DNA of 64,000 nt, taken from NCBI GenBank assembly GCA_050011775.1, contig JBEKIL010000006.1, positions 62,001 through 126,000 on the forward strand, given 5' to 3'. Of the stretch, positions 1-8,723 are shown in pieces. The notes under the pieces are model-generated. The model saw only the letters and a list, made by a program, of their open reading frames with translations, did not search any database and was not told the DNA's origin. The first letter of the stretch is position 1, and each line of letters begins with the position of its first letter. The stretch is from CAVZMI01 sp050011775. Its GTDB lineage: Bacteria > Bacteroidota > Ignavibacteria > UBA10030 > CAVZMI01. The position numbers and the translations under genes are program-made.

Positions 1-142
1 CAGTGACGGTCAGGACTGGTATATTTTTTTGCATGGTATTATTCCCCATCAATTGATATGATAATTCCTCTACGAAATGTAGAAAAAAAAACTTCTATTG
101 CAAACGCTCGATTCATATATCACGGAGTTATGATACAAAGCA

Positions 143-823
143 TCACTTTACAAATTTATATCCCACCGTGTGGATTGTGAGAAGATGTATTGGATGAGCC
201 GGATCCGTCTCGATTTTTTTTCGTATTGAGAGAATATAATTATCGACCGTACGTGTGGTGGGAGTAACTTCATACCCCCATACATCGTCGAGGAGCTGAC
301 TTCTGGAAATCACCTCCCCTTCCCGTTCAACGAAATACCGAAGAAGCTGGAATTCTTTGGCCCGCATCGAGATTGTCTTCTTTCCTTTGCAGACCTCCTG
401 CTGCTTGAAATTCACGTAGAGATCGCCGATTGTAGTTTCCTCGATCTTCGAATGGATTTCCGTCTGACGGCGTAATAGCGCGTGGACACGTGCGATAAGC
501 TCACGAACACCGAATGGCTTGGTCATATAATCGTCGGCCCCGATCTCGAGTCCGATTACTTTATCGACCTCTTCTCCCTTTGCCGTCAGCATCAGTATGG
601 GAGATGCGATGTTGTTGTTCCGGAGATTCTTGCAAATCTCAAACCCATCCATTGAAGGAAGCATGACGTCGAGAATGATCAGATCGAACTTCTTCTGCCG
701 TGCGATTTTATAGCCTGCTTCACCGTCAGAAGCGGTCGTGATGTCAAACCGCTCGGTCTTTAAAGTGTCAATAAGCAGCCGTAGGATGGATGCGTCGTCT
801 TCAACAATAAGGATGCGTTTCAT
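143..823 (-). CDS. OmpR/PhoB-family response regulator
   Basis: 226 aa. The N-terminal receiver domain has the acidic pair D9/D10, phospho-acceptor D52 (in LDVMLP), T80 and K102 (TKPF). The C-terminal half is an OmpR-type winged helix ending in the usual VGYKF strand, so it should bind direct-repeat DNA. The start codon overlaps the stop of the upstream kinase gene by 4 bp (ATGA), so the two are co-transcribed and translationally coupled. It is the natural candidate to bind the TTGTCA direct repeats found upstream of this gene pair and of the neighbouring lipid operon. That is inference from spacing and family. Whether it is a true PhoB cannot be decided here. Confidence 0.93.
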   Translation of the reverse strand: MKRILIVEDDASILRLLIDTLKTERFDITTASDGEAGYKIARQKKFDLIILDVMLPSMDGFEICKNLRNNNIASPILMLTAKGEEVDKVIGLEIGADDYMTKPFGVRELIARVHALLRRQTEIHSKIEETTIGDLYVNFKQQEVCKGKKTISMRAKEFQLLRYFVEREGEVISRSQLLDDVWGYEVTPTTRTVDNYILSIRKKIETDPAHPIHLLTIHTVGYKFVK

Positions 824-3339
824 GGTTTCCCCTTCCGGTGTCCGGCAAATCGTGAAAAAAGAATAATGAACCTGCTCCCCTTGCCGGGAGCACTCTCGAC
901 AGTGATGGTCGCATGATGAGCATCGAGGATGTGCCTTACTATGGCAAGGCCGAGTCCGGCTCCGCCCGTTCCCCGGGTTTTACCTTCGCGAACCTGATAA
1001 AACGGCTCGAAGATGCTGGATCGTGCCGATTCAGGAATACCGATACCATTATCGGCTACTATCATGGTCAGTTGATTCGCTTTTTCGGCAAGTGAAATGG
1101 ACACTTCTTTCGGCGGTACAGAATACTTCAACGCGTTGGAAATAAGATTTATCAATACTTGTTGCAGTGCATCGGCATCGCCTTCAATGGGATTAAGCGT
1201 GCGCGGCAGCCGCAGCTTAAGTTTTCCCTTTTCTTTCCGGACCTCATATTTCATTATTGCAGCGGCCTGACGGATAACTCTTTCCAGACGTAAGGGCTTG
1301 AACGTATACGACCTGGAGCCCCGCTCGATTTTTGAGAAATCCAGTACATTCCCGATCAAGCGTGAAAGCCGGTTGCTTTCGCCTTCGATGATGCGAAGAT
1401 ATTCCGACTGTTTCCGTCGCCCGCGTATAGTCCCACCCCGGAGCGCCTCGGCTCCAAGCCGGATAGAGGTGAGCGGATTACGCAGCTCGTGCGAGACGCT
1501 TGAGACGAAGAACGATTTCATATCGCTTAATTCCTGAATGACTTTCTTTTCCTGTTCTTTCTGGAAAATCTGTTCCTGCAGCAGCAGGCGTCCAAGCACT
1601 TCGGATGCCTGTGAACAGACGGCCACCAGGAGATCGACTTCTTCCTCACTGAACCGCTCGCCGCGCGTACGCGGATTCAGGCATACCACACCGAGCAGTT
1701 CTCCCGATTCCGTCGCCAGCGGTCCGCAGAGTGAAAACCCAAGAACCTGGAGCAGCCGTGCGCGGGATTTTCTTTCTTCAGATTCACCGTCATAGTCCAT
1801 TATACACGGTTTTGCAGCAAGATGTCGTGCTTCTTCATCACTTAGATCAAATCGTCTAGTCCGGATCTCCCCTTTTGAGATCTGGAAGAAAAGACCGCTA
1901 TTATGATAACGATACACTGCAATGCCGTCCGCAGGAATAACTTCCGGGAGTCTCGTTATCAAACGCTGATACAGAATACTGCTTGTCAGAGAATTTCTGA
2001 TTTCCTCCGTAATCGACAGGAGTGCAGTCCGGAACGACGCTCTCGCTGCAAAGAATCGCTGATCCATCAGGCGCTGAATTGCCTTCCGTAGCGGAGCAGC
2101 GAAGAGTGCAATAATGAATGTAATGACCACAACGAGCACATACACTCCGAAGTCCTCTTTGCTCTCTACGAGTGACACAAGGAGAAGAGCGATCAAAAAC
2201 GCAACGATAACGATAAACGTACTGAAGATGGCGTACATGACCGTGCGGTTGATGATAAAGTCGATATCGAGCATCCGATATCGGATGAATGAGATGGCAA
2301 ACGAGAAAGGAATAGCAAGGAAAAATATTGTTGCATACTCTTCGGATATAATCTGGCTCTCTCCAAATAGCTGGGGGAGAACGCACAGCACAAAGAACGG
2401 GAGCAGACCGACGGAAAATCCCCATATGATCCACTTAAGGCGGGAACATTCTTCAGCGGTTTTCGCATGCCGGTACGAAAGAGCAATATTAATGATACCG
2501 AGTACGGCGTAAAGAATAAGAATGATATGGAAAATATCAAATGATGTCTGGAAATTGCTGAAGTCTATAATCGACATAGTACGAAGAGCTCGGAGATGGA
2601 AAATTGTCATGAGGGTGGTGATCGCTATCGCCGGTGTAAAAGTTAATAGAGCTTTGACTAGAAATGAACCTGGCTTGGGTGTCGGGTAGAGTGTTGTAAA
2701 TAATAAAAAAAACGATATGCAGGCCGGATATGAAACAAAAAAAGTAATTCGTGAGAGAACCGTCTCCAAAGACGCGGGGTCGGCTTTCCCCCAGGTGATC
2801 ATCGCATTCACTGCGAACGCTATCAAACCCCAATGAATGATTCTTCCGGTGCGGTCGTGAGGGCGACTCAGAAACACGAAAATGCCGATCAGCCAGATTG
2901 TACACCCCATGAAAAATGTAATCGTAATAAACCTGACCGGTATAACGGCGGGAATCATGTGGGCTGTTACTTCACGAACCTGACCTTCCCGTTCAACAGT
3001 AAATTGAACGTCCTTACCGACCGACGAAAGGTCGCTCATGAATTCGATAGCGCCCAGCATTGTAACCGGAAATCCGTCCCACGCAAGAAGAATATCTCCG
3101 TTCCGTAAATCTGCAGCCGAGCGGACGTCGAGAATGCTGTGAACGGTGACGCGATTATTTCGTAACTCTGCATCGAACGGCGGCTGAGCCCGGTTGAAAA
3201 AAGAAGGAAGATGGATAAAACATAATCCGAGTAGGATAATATCGAAGACAACGATCGACCAGACCCACACCGGCTGGCGTCCCGACAGCGTCGAGCGTAA
3301 CTTCCGTAGTAGAAAGAGGAGATTTAATTCACGTTCCAT
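820..3339 (-). CDS. ComP-like membrane sensor histidine kinase with PDZ and GAF-like regions
   Basis: 839 aa. Order of parts: a first membrane segment (about 25-45), an extracytoplasmic PDZ-like domain (about 55-130), roughly eight further membrane segments (about 135-415), a GAF-like region (about 435-585), a HisKA domain with H617 in SVSHELRNP, and a HATPase domain with the N box (LINLISNALKYS), G1 (DNGIGI) and G2 (GAGLGLAI). The single PDZ plus multi-spanning sensor resembles ComP of Bacillus, an established membrane-embedded sensor type. It is coupled by a 4-bp overlap to the OmpR-type regulator, not to a NarL-type partner as in ComP/ComA. The signal is unknown. A membrane or lipid-related signal would fit the adjacent lipid operon but is speculation. 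Confidence 0.93.
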   Translation of the reverse strand: MERELNLLFLLRKLRSTLSGRQPVWVWSIVVFDIILLGLCFIHLPSFFNRAQPPFDAELRNNRVTVHSILDVRSAADLRNGDILLAWDGFPVTMLGAIEFMSDLSSVGKDVQFTVEREGQVREVTAHMIPAVIPVRFITITFFMGCTIWLIGIFVFLSRPHDRTGRIIHWGLIAFAVNAMITWGKADPASLETVLSRITFFVSYPACISFFLLFTTLYPTPKPGSFLVKALLTFTPAIAITTLMTIFHLRALRTMSIIDFSNFQTSFDIFHIILILYAVLGIINIALSYRHAKTAEECSRLKWIIWGFSVGLLPFFVLCVLPQLFGESQIISEEYATIFFLAIPFSFAISFIRYRMLDIDFIINRTVMYAIFSTFIVIVAFLIALLLVSLVESKEDFGVYVLVVVITFIIALFAAPLRKAIQRLMDQRFFAARASFRTALLSITEEIRNSLTSSILYQRLITRLPEVIPADGIAVYRYHNSGLFFQISKGEIRTRRFDLSDEEARHLAAKPCIMDYDGESEERKSRARLLQVLGFSLCGPLATESGELLGVVCLNPRTRGERFSEEEVDLLVAVCSQASEVLGRLLLQEQIFQKEQEKKVIQELSDMKSFFVSSVSHELRNPLTSIRLGAEALRGGTIRGRRKQSEYLRIIEGESNRLSRLIGNVLDFSKIERGSRSYTFKPLRLERVIRQAAAIMKYEVRKEKGKLKLRLPRTLNPIEGDADALQQVLINLISNALKYSVPPKEVSISLAEKANQLTMIVADNGIGIPESARSSIFEPFYQVREGKTRGTGGAGLGLAIVRHILDAHHATITVESAPGKGSRFIILFSRFAGHRKGKP

Positions 3340-3497
3340 GACCCCGCCTCACAGCAAGTGAAAAGAGGTGACTGAGGAACATAGTATAGTAATGATATAT
3401 TACAAAATGAGAAAGCAAGAATCAATATCGATGTTTATTATACACTGTCATCTTCATTAGGAAGATCAGACTGCCGAATTATGATTGTATCAGGCTA

Positions 3498-3647
3498 TTA
3501 TAATGTAATACTGAAAATCGCCAAGGATCCCACCACGGCATACTTGAAAAATAGAAAAGCCGATTTCAAGGAAGACTTCGGTGCAACACATAAAGTCATG
3601 AGGGATCCTCGAACAACGTACCGAAAAAATGAGAATGACGATTTCAT
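3498..3647 (-). CDS. small hydrophobic duplicated ORF (49 aa)
   Basis: A 49-residue frame whose ATG is preceded by a near-perfect Shine-Dalgarno (AAGGAG, 7 nt spacer). The peptide contains two diverged copies of about 16 residues, KSSFSFFRYVVRGSLM and KSAFLFFKYAVVGSLA. They correspond to a DNA tandem repeat with a 78-bp period (about 3523-3578 and 3601-3656 on the plus strand). Each copy is lysine-led and hydrophobic, like a truncated signal or membrane segment. It lies between the Pho-box-like repeats (3726-3753) and the sensor kinase gene, on the same strand. I do not recognise a family. It could be a small membrane peptide, a leader ORF or a decaying duplicated repeat. The overlapping frames on both strands are judged less likely because they lack a comparable ribosome-binding site. 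Confidence 0.45.
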   Translation of the reverse strand: MKSSFSFFRYVVRGSLMTLCVAPKSSLKSAFLFFKYAVVGSLAIFSITL

Positions 3648-3725
3648 TGCAGATCTCCTTTATTATTGTATGATGTACCGGATGAATTAACTTCACTCAC
3701 ACGATACTCAAGCCATGAGATTGAA

Positions 3726-3753
3726 TTGTCATAAAATTGTCAAAGTCCTGTAA
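3726..3753. promoter_or_regulatory. Pho-box-like triple direct repeat (site A)
   Basis: Three hexamers with 11-bp spacing: TTGTCA (3726), TTGTCA (3737) and CTGTAA (3748). The first 19 bases match site B at 11182 in 18 of 19 positions. The layout is that of OmpR/PhoB-family boxes; the known PhoB half-site is CTGTCA with the same 11-bp period. On the minus strand it lies upstream of the small ORF and of the sensor-kinase/regulator genes, which suggests autoregulation. Confidence 0.6.
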
Positions 3754-3782
3754 GAATTTTTCCTTAGACGCGAAGTACGGTA

Positions 3783-4796
3783 TCACAAATCTCTAATATC
3801 TAAGTATATCCTTTCAGCTTGGGATGGGATATCATTACCTTTTGCCAGAAAGAAATATTGGAGGTTGAATATTTTGAATCCCGCTTTCCTGGCAAGCTTC
3901 AATGCCGGATCATCCGACTGCATGAGCAGGTACAGGTAGTTTCTCCCGAAGCTGAGTGCAAGATTGTTGACGACTGACAGGAGGTTTCGAACACACATTT
4001 TGTCTTTTGCATAGAAATCAAAGAGAAACCAGCTCCGGATGATTTCATTTCGCTTTGGAATCGCCGGTAGTTTTATGAATGGTCGAACAGGCATCGTGAG
4101 AATTCTCATCAAACGGAAAAAACGCGGTACATTGACGATTTCTTCGGCAAGAATATTTTCGTTTGTCCATATCGAGCACCCTCCATCCTCAGCATCTGGA
4201 AGGACGATGCTTGCAACATATCCGGAAAGCTTTTCTTCATTGAGCGGCGGTATGAATTCAATGGATCGATTAGCATTGAGATACCTCGTATGGATTTCAG
4301 AGGCGTTTGCACAATTACATGTCCCATCAACTCTGAATTTCCTGTAGACAGGCATTAAACAATATATCAGAGGGATTATTACCTGAGCTCCGAAACTCCG
4401 TCGTGCCAGCCCGATTGCCCTTTCGTTCTCGCCTGATATCAGAGAGTAGACACAGTCCGCTCCCTTGCCAATTTCCTCCAACACGGCGTTCGTAAGTTGT
4501 CTTGCAGTTCCATATTTACGGTAGTCGGGATGAACCCGAATGTCATAGAGATAAACCGCATCGACAGTGCGGCCGTGAAGTTGCACAGATTTTCTCGCCC
4601 CCGCAGCTATACCTATGAGGTTTCCTCCAGCTTTTGCCGTGAGGATTTTATAGTTTTCATAGACATCCGAGCGTGCTTTGAATGTCGGACGACGAAATCT
4701 CAATGCGAGCGATTTCCCCTGAACACAATGCTGTTCCAGATTTACAGCGGCTTCGTCGTCCGTTGCAGTGTACGGTGCGATCGTTAAGTTAAACAT
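3783..4796 (-). CDS. GNAT-family acyltransferase, last gene of lipid operon
   Basis: 337 aa from the ATG at 4796, chosen because GGAG lies 6 nt upstream; longer in-frame starts lack this. The N-terminal half has a GNAT fold with the acyl-CoA-binding segment around residues 82-110, including the R/Q-x-x-G-x-G/A-type loop (RKYGTA). The C-terminal half looks like a second, degenerate GNAT-like lobe ending in a typical KAGFKIF strand. GNAT enzymes transfer acyl groups to amines, and the family includes the lyso-ornithine-lipid N-acyltransferase OlsB. The gene overlaps the BtaA-like gene by 8 bp. An inferred role is N-acylation of an aminolipid head group made by that enzyme. The substrate is unproven. 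Confidence 0.75.
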   Translation of the reverse strand: MFNLTIAPYTATDDEAAVNLEQHCVQGKSLALRFRRPTFKARSDVYENYKILTAKAGGNLIGIAAGARKSVQLHGRTVDAVYLYDIRVHPDYRKYGTARQLTNAVLEEIGKGADCVYSLISGENERAIGLARRSFGAQVIIPLIYCLMPVYRKFRVDGTCNCANASEIHTRYLNANRSIEFIPPLNEEKLSGYVASIVLPDAEDGGCSIWTNENILAEEIVNVPRFFRLMRILTMPVRPFIKLPAIPKRNEIIRSWFLFDFYAKDKMCVRNLLSVVNNLALSFGRNYLYLLMQSDDPALKLARKAGFKIFNLQYFFLAKGNDIPSQAERIYLDIRDL

Positions 4797-5889
4797 TGAT
4801 TTCTCCATTATTAATAGAGGCGACGACAAATGAATAGAAGACCGACTTGTCGGTTTGCATCAGCTCATTTTCAAGCTTGCCTGACCGTATGACGTTCGGT
4901 TCTACTTCGATCGGTAATTCTCTCTTCACCAAAAATTGCCGTTCACAAACACGCGCCACCGGGGCCGCGGTTCTTATGATACCCTTCCAAATTCTTTTAT
5001 ATTCATCGACGCTTGTATAGGAAGAGAAATCGGAAAGCGAATACTTGTTGAAGTATTCTTCGTTTTTTCTTTCAAGATAATCAAGAAGAGATCCTGTTAT
5101 GATTTTAACCTTCTTAAGAGAGTTTTTGAGAACGTAGTAATTTTTCTCTTGCAGATATGGAGGCAGAATCATACCGGGATCGTACTGGCCATGGAAGAGA
5201 AGCATAGTAAAAGGACTTTCTCTTGCCAGGGTATTTTCAAATGCGCAAGTAAGTCTTTCTTCCAAATATGTGGATATGGAAAAATCTTTTGGAACATGAC
5301 GGTAGAATCCAGGGTCGCCAAAAAATTTATACGATACCGACCGGTGCGAGACAGTTCGAAGGAATAGACGCCATGATGCGTTATTCCATTCTTCGCGCCA
5401 TATCTTCGACTGCTCAGGTAAATCCCGACAGCTGAATAATCTCGCAAGAAGTTGGGGACGTGAGAAACGAACCAGGCATGCCATCTTCCTAAAAAATCTT
5501 TCCCACCTCCCCTCATATATGGGTCCATCTCGAATCATATCCGGATGTCTATCCCAAAAATTCCTGGCTTCACCCGATAATCCCTCCCGTAACATCTTGT
5601 ACATCGATTCACGATAGGAATAAATTTTGATACCCAAAAACCCGAGAAATTCCTCATAGACAAGGTGTCGTATGGCTGCCATAGTCAATTCCAATAAATA
5701 ATTCTGGCATGGATTAATATCGATAGAGACTATTAATGCAGGCTTTTGAATCAGAAGATCGAGTGTACGCGCGCCGCTTCCTGTTATACAGAGAATGGAG
5801 TCGTTTTCATCGATCTGAAGCGCCCTCACTTCGGAATCGCTGTCTTCATTAGACGAAGAGTAGTTGACTGTTTCAAGAAATGACTTCAT
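4789..5889 (-). CDS. BtaA-like S-adenosylmethionine:diacylglycerol 3-amino-3-carboxypropyl transferase (DUF3419)
   Basis: 366 aa from the ATG at 5889, chosen because AGGAG lies just upstream; an 18-residue upstream extension would overlap the ABC gene without a ribosome site. Residues 32-75 carry the family's SAM-binding signature: GSGARTLDLL at 37-46, followed by SIDINPCQNYLLEL at 55-68 and a LAAIRHL-type helix. In Rhodobacter, BtaA moves the aminocarboxypropyl group of SAM onto diacylglycerol to make diacylglyceryl homoserine, the first step of betaine-lipid synthesis under phosphate limitation. No BtaB-type methyltransferase is nearby, so the product may stay unmethylated or be modified by the adjacent GNAT enzyme. 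The start overlaps the end of the ABC ATPase by 17 bp. Confidence 0.82.
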   Translation of the reverse strand: MKSFLETVNYSSSNEDSDSEVRALQIDENDSILCITGSGARTLDLLIQKPALIVSIDINPCQNYLLELTMAAIRHLVYEEFLGFLGIKIYSYRESMYKMLREGLSGEARNFWDRHPDMIRDGPIYEGRWERFFRKMACLVRFSRPQLLARLFSCRDLPEQSKIWREEWNNASWRLFLRTVSHRSVSYKFFGDPGFYRHVPKDFSISTYLEERLTCAFENTLARESPFTMLLFHGQYDPGMILPPYLQEKNYYVLKNSLKKVKIITGSLLDYLERKNEEYFNKYSLSDFSSYTSVDEYKRIWKGIIRTAAPVARVCERQFLVKRELPIEVEPNVIRSGKLENELMQTDKSVFYSFVVASINNGEINV

Positions 5890-6586
5890 TGATGCTCCTC
5901 TCGAAAAGATGTCCATCCTCCATACGCAGCACCCGGTGAGCATAGCGGTGAATTCTCAGGTCGTGGCTCACGATGATCACTGTTTTATTTCTTCGTTCGG
6001 CCATTGTGCAGAGCAACTTTATCGTCATCTGGCCGGAGGAAGAATCGAGGCTTCCGGTCGGCTCGTCGGCGAGGAGAATCTCAGGATCGTTTGCTAAAGC
6101 GCGTGCAATTGCCACCCGCTGCTTCTCTCCGCCGCTGAGCTCCTCCGGAAAAAATCCGCAGCGGTGCGAGATCTGTAGTTCTTCCAGGATTGCCCGGGCT
6201 TCCCCATTCGAGGCGGGGGATTGCTTCCCGGCAAGATTGAGCATGAGCTCGACATTTTCGAGCACCGTTAGCGAATCAAGCAACCGAAAACTTTGAAAAA
6301 TAAAACCTATGTGTTTCAGACGGAAGCCAACCAGCTCGTGTTGTTTGAGCGCGGTAATGTCATGATCCAACAGTGTAATGATTCCATGCGAGGGTCGTGC
6401 AAGGCATCCAAGCATTGCAAGAAGCGTTGTTTTACCGCTACCGTTGGGACCATGAATCAACAGAACCTCCCCTTGTTTAACCCGAAGGTTGACATCTGTC
6501 ACCGCATGGACAGGAATGTTCGATGCATCTCTGTACGTTTTTGACAAATGATCAACCGTGACTGCTGTTTTCGTGCAAATTGTCAT
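5873..6586 (-). CDS. ABC transporter ATP-binding protein, LolD/MacB type
   Basis: 237 aa, a full nucleotide-binding domain: Walker A GPNGSGKT (46-53), Q-loop in FIFQSF, signature LSGGEKQR (150-157), Walker B ILLADE (170-175), and H-loop SHD at about 207-209. Sequence style and length match LolD, MacB and FtsE-type ATPases that power mechanotransmission systems, often moving lipids or lipoproteins across the periplasm. It overlaps the preceding permease gene by 4 bp, so the two form one transporter. Lying inside the lipid operon, it may extract or export the operon's lipid product. That is inference. Confidence 0.93.
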   Translation of the reverse strand: MTICTKTAVTVDHLSKTYRDASNIPVHAVTDVNLRVKQGEVLLIHGPNGSGKTTLLAMLGCLARPSHGIITLLDHDITALKQHELVGFRLKHIGFIFQSFRLLDSLTVLENVELMLNLAGKQSPASNGEARAILEELQISHRCGFFPEELSGGEKQRVAIARALANDPEILLADEPTGSLDSSSGQMTIKLLCTMAERRNKTVIIVSHDLRIHRYAHRVLRMEDGHLFERSINEVIS

Positions 6587-7692
6587 GCCCTGAACACCTC
6601 GGCAGGATACACGCTGGCCAGTTTGTGAATGGGCGCCCAGGAACCAATTGCGCCAATGAATAATGAAGAAGCGAAAACTACAGCCACCGCTCGAACCGTG
6701 AACGAAAGCGAGATCTCCGGAACGAGCTTCATGAGAAATGGTGCGAGGATGAAATCACCCGCAACACCGCATACAAAACCTGTCGCTGCTCCGAGAAGAG
6801 CCTGCCGGAGAACCAGGGACACCAGAAAATTTTGATTTGCACCGAGAGCTTTCAGGAGTGCATAGTCTTCCCGCTTTTCAAGAACCGACCCATACAGCAT
6901 GAGGGTGATGACCGCGATACCAACAATCATCCCCAATATCGCAATCGTCCAGAGAACCGGCAGAATGCCTGTTTCCATTTCCTCCAAATTGTTTTGCACA
7001 AATTCTTGTTTTTCAAAAACCGCCAGTTCTGAAAACCGCCTCTTGAGGGAATCAATCACGACACGCGTTTCTTTTTTCCCATTCGTCGTCAGCAAATAAA
7101 AACTAACAATACCCGGAAACCCGAGCAGATGTTGAGCATCTTCCAGACCCATGAAAGCGAATTGGGCTACAATGGCATTCGTTCCCCGGCTAATTCCCGA
7201 GACCCGGAAGTACCGGTCCTGGACAGATATATTATCTCCAGGTGCGAGATGGTGTTTCATTGCAAATGCTTCATCCAGAATAATCTCGCCTGTACCTATT
7301 GATGATGTCCCCTGAATCATGGTTGGAGGAGGACCCAACGTAGATCGCGTATCAAACCCGAATATAAATAACGTCACCGCCTTATCGTGGATTCGTGCTG
7401 TCGCTATGACGCGGATTATTCCACTCACCTCTCCAACTCCATCGACCGACTGAATATGATCCTGCAACGATGAGGACAAAAACGATGAACTGCGGAGAAG
7501 ATTCGTGGAGTTCTTCTGACATATCCATATCTCAGCGGGAGTTTTAAGTACATAGCTTGTCGACCCCACTTTTACTCCCTCGTACATGCCGAAGAGAAAT
7601 AGGACAAGCATAACAGTGACGCTCACTCCTGCCGCAGTGATAATAAATCGCGCCTTATCTTTTCGAATCATTCTTCTCGCAATTCGTACCAT
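6583..7692 (-). CDS. FtsX/MacB-type ABC permease
   Basis: 369 aa. One membrane segment near residues 15-37 is followed by a periplasmic MacB-PCD-like domain (about 40-235), then three membrane segments (about 245-270, 295-320, 335-355) forming the FtsX domain, with the LEKREDYALLKALGA coupling-helix region typical of LolC/E and MacB permeases. The first ATG (7692) overlaps the upstream ThiL-like gene by 25 bp. The ATG at 7671 is an alternative start with a GAGAAGA sequence directly before it. A single permease gene implies a homodimer with the downstream ATPase. No periplasmic adaptor is encoded beside it. Confidence 0.9.
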   Translation of the reverse strand: MVRIARRMIRKDKARFIITAAGVSVTVMLVLFLFGMYEGVKVGSTSYVLKTPAEIWICQKNSTNLLRSSSFLSSSLQDHIQSVDGVGEVSGIIRVIATARIHDKAVTLFIFGFDTRSTLGPPPTMIQGTSSIGTGEIILDEAFAMKHHLAPGDNISVQDRYFRVSGISRGTNAIVAQFAFMGLEDAQHLLGFPGIVSFYLLTTNGKKETRVVIDSLKRRFSELAVFEKQEFVQNNLEEMETGILPVLWTIAILGMIVGIAVITLMLYGSVLEKREDYALLKALGANQNFLVSLVLRQALLGAATGFVCGVAGDFILAPFLMKLVPEISLSFTVRAVAVVFASSLFIGAIGSWAPIHKLASVYPAEVFRA

Positions 7693-8723
7693 ATCGCATC
7701 CATAAGTAATAACTCTCTTATATATTCTTTTACGTCGCCTTTCACATCGGTAAATAGATTCCTGATCTTTCCGGAATCTAGTGTAACGAGTTGATTATTT
7801 AGGTTGAGTTTTATTTCATGAGAATCCGTTACTTTCCCAAGATATTGCGGCGACCAACCTTGATCGGCTGCAGCCGTCAACATAGAATTGACACGTGCCG
7901 GAGAAACTGTAAATAGGAGTTCGAACTCACCATGCGGACCCGCCAGCATCATCCAGGGGGGAAGCCGCATCTCCCGCGCAACCCGCATTACAGTCGGGTG
8001 AAGAAAATCTTCCAGCGATGACTCGATTATAAAACCTACATCGTTCAGCCGCATAAGTTGATCGAGTGTTGCAAACACTCCATCACTCGTATCCATGCAG
8101 CACGACGCATAATTACAAAGAAGTTGACCTTCGCGGATACGTCCACGCGGTTGGTAAGAAATCCGATCCAGAGCGGGATTCTGTCCCGCAGCAAGCTGAA
8201 TTAAAGCATAAGCGCTGCCAGTTCCCATCTGGCCGGACGCGAACACACTGTCGCCAGGGCGTGCACCCACTCTCGTCATCGGTGATCCCTGAGTTATTAC
8301 ACCAAATGCACAGGCATTCATATGCAACCGGCTCGAGAAATTTGTATCTCCACCAAGGACATGAACTCCACAGGCAGAGCATGCATCCTGAATTCCACGC
8401 TGCAGACTTGCAAGAAAATCATCGCCTGTTTCGTGCGGCAGAGTCTCACTGAGAAGTATTCCGATCGGTTCAGCACCGACCGCCGCCAGGTCGCTCATGT
8501 TCACCATGACCGTCATCCATCCAATCAGATATGGATCGGAGTACAGTCCCGAATCGATCTCTTCGACAATACCGTCGGTGGTTATGGCGAGTAGAGTGTT
8601 TATTCCCGGAAGTCGGATGATTTCCGCATCGCTCTCCTGCAATCTGTTGCACTGGTGCGGGGACCGGGAAAAATTTCGTGCTAGATTCTCGATAAATGCA
8701 TTCTCTATTATTGTGGTTTTCAT
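7668..8723 (-). CDS. ThiL-like (AIR-synthase-related) kinase
   Basis: 351 aa. The PurM/ThiL fold is shown by ITTDGIVEE (about 47-55), VNMSDLAAVGAEP (74-86), GGDTN (124-128), DTSDG (211-215) and GEFELLF (265-271). These are the metal- and nucleotide-binding motifs of thiamine-monophosphate kinase ThiL. Genuine ThiL usually reads GEDYELLF, and here the D is missing. About 50 extra C-terminal residues follow. No thiamine gene is nearby and the gene is coupled by 4 bp (ATGA) to a lipid kinase, so it may be a repurposed ThiL paralogue phosphorylating or activating a lipid-pathway intermediate. True ThiL function cannot be excluded. Confidence 0.8.
   Translation of the reverse strand: MKTTIIENAFIENLARNFSRSPHQCNRLQESDAEIIRLPGINTLLAITTDGIVEEIDSGLYSDPYLIGWMTVMVNMSDLAAVGAEPIGILLSETLPHETGDDFLASLQRGIQDACSACGVHVLGGDTNFSSRLHMNACAFGVITQGSPMTRVGARPGDSVFASGQMGTGSAYALIQLAAGQNPALDRISYQPRGRIREGQLLCNYASCCMDTSDGVFATLDQLMRLNDVGFIIESSLEDFLHPTVMRVAREMRLPPWMMLAGPHGEFELLFTVSPARVNSMLTAAADQGWSPQYLGKVTDSHEIKLNLNNQLVTLDSGKIRNLFTDVKGDVKEYIRELLLMDAIWYELREE

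Noticed and set aside
913..3108. Several plus-strand frames inside the sensor kinase gene
   Set aside because: They are antisense shadows of a clear kinase frame, with no ribosome sites or domains.
3481..3690. 69-aa plus-strand frame over the tandem repeat
   Set aside because: It also shows the repeat, but has no Shine-Dalgarno; the minus-strand frame has a near-perfect one, so that was preferred.
5890..5943. Longer N-terminus for the BtaA-like protein
   Set aside because: It overlaps the ABC ATPase further, has no ribosome site, and adds residues outside the family alignment; ATG 5889 has AGGAG.
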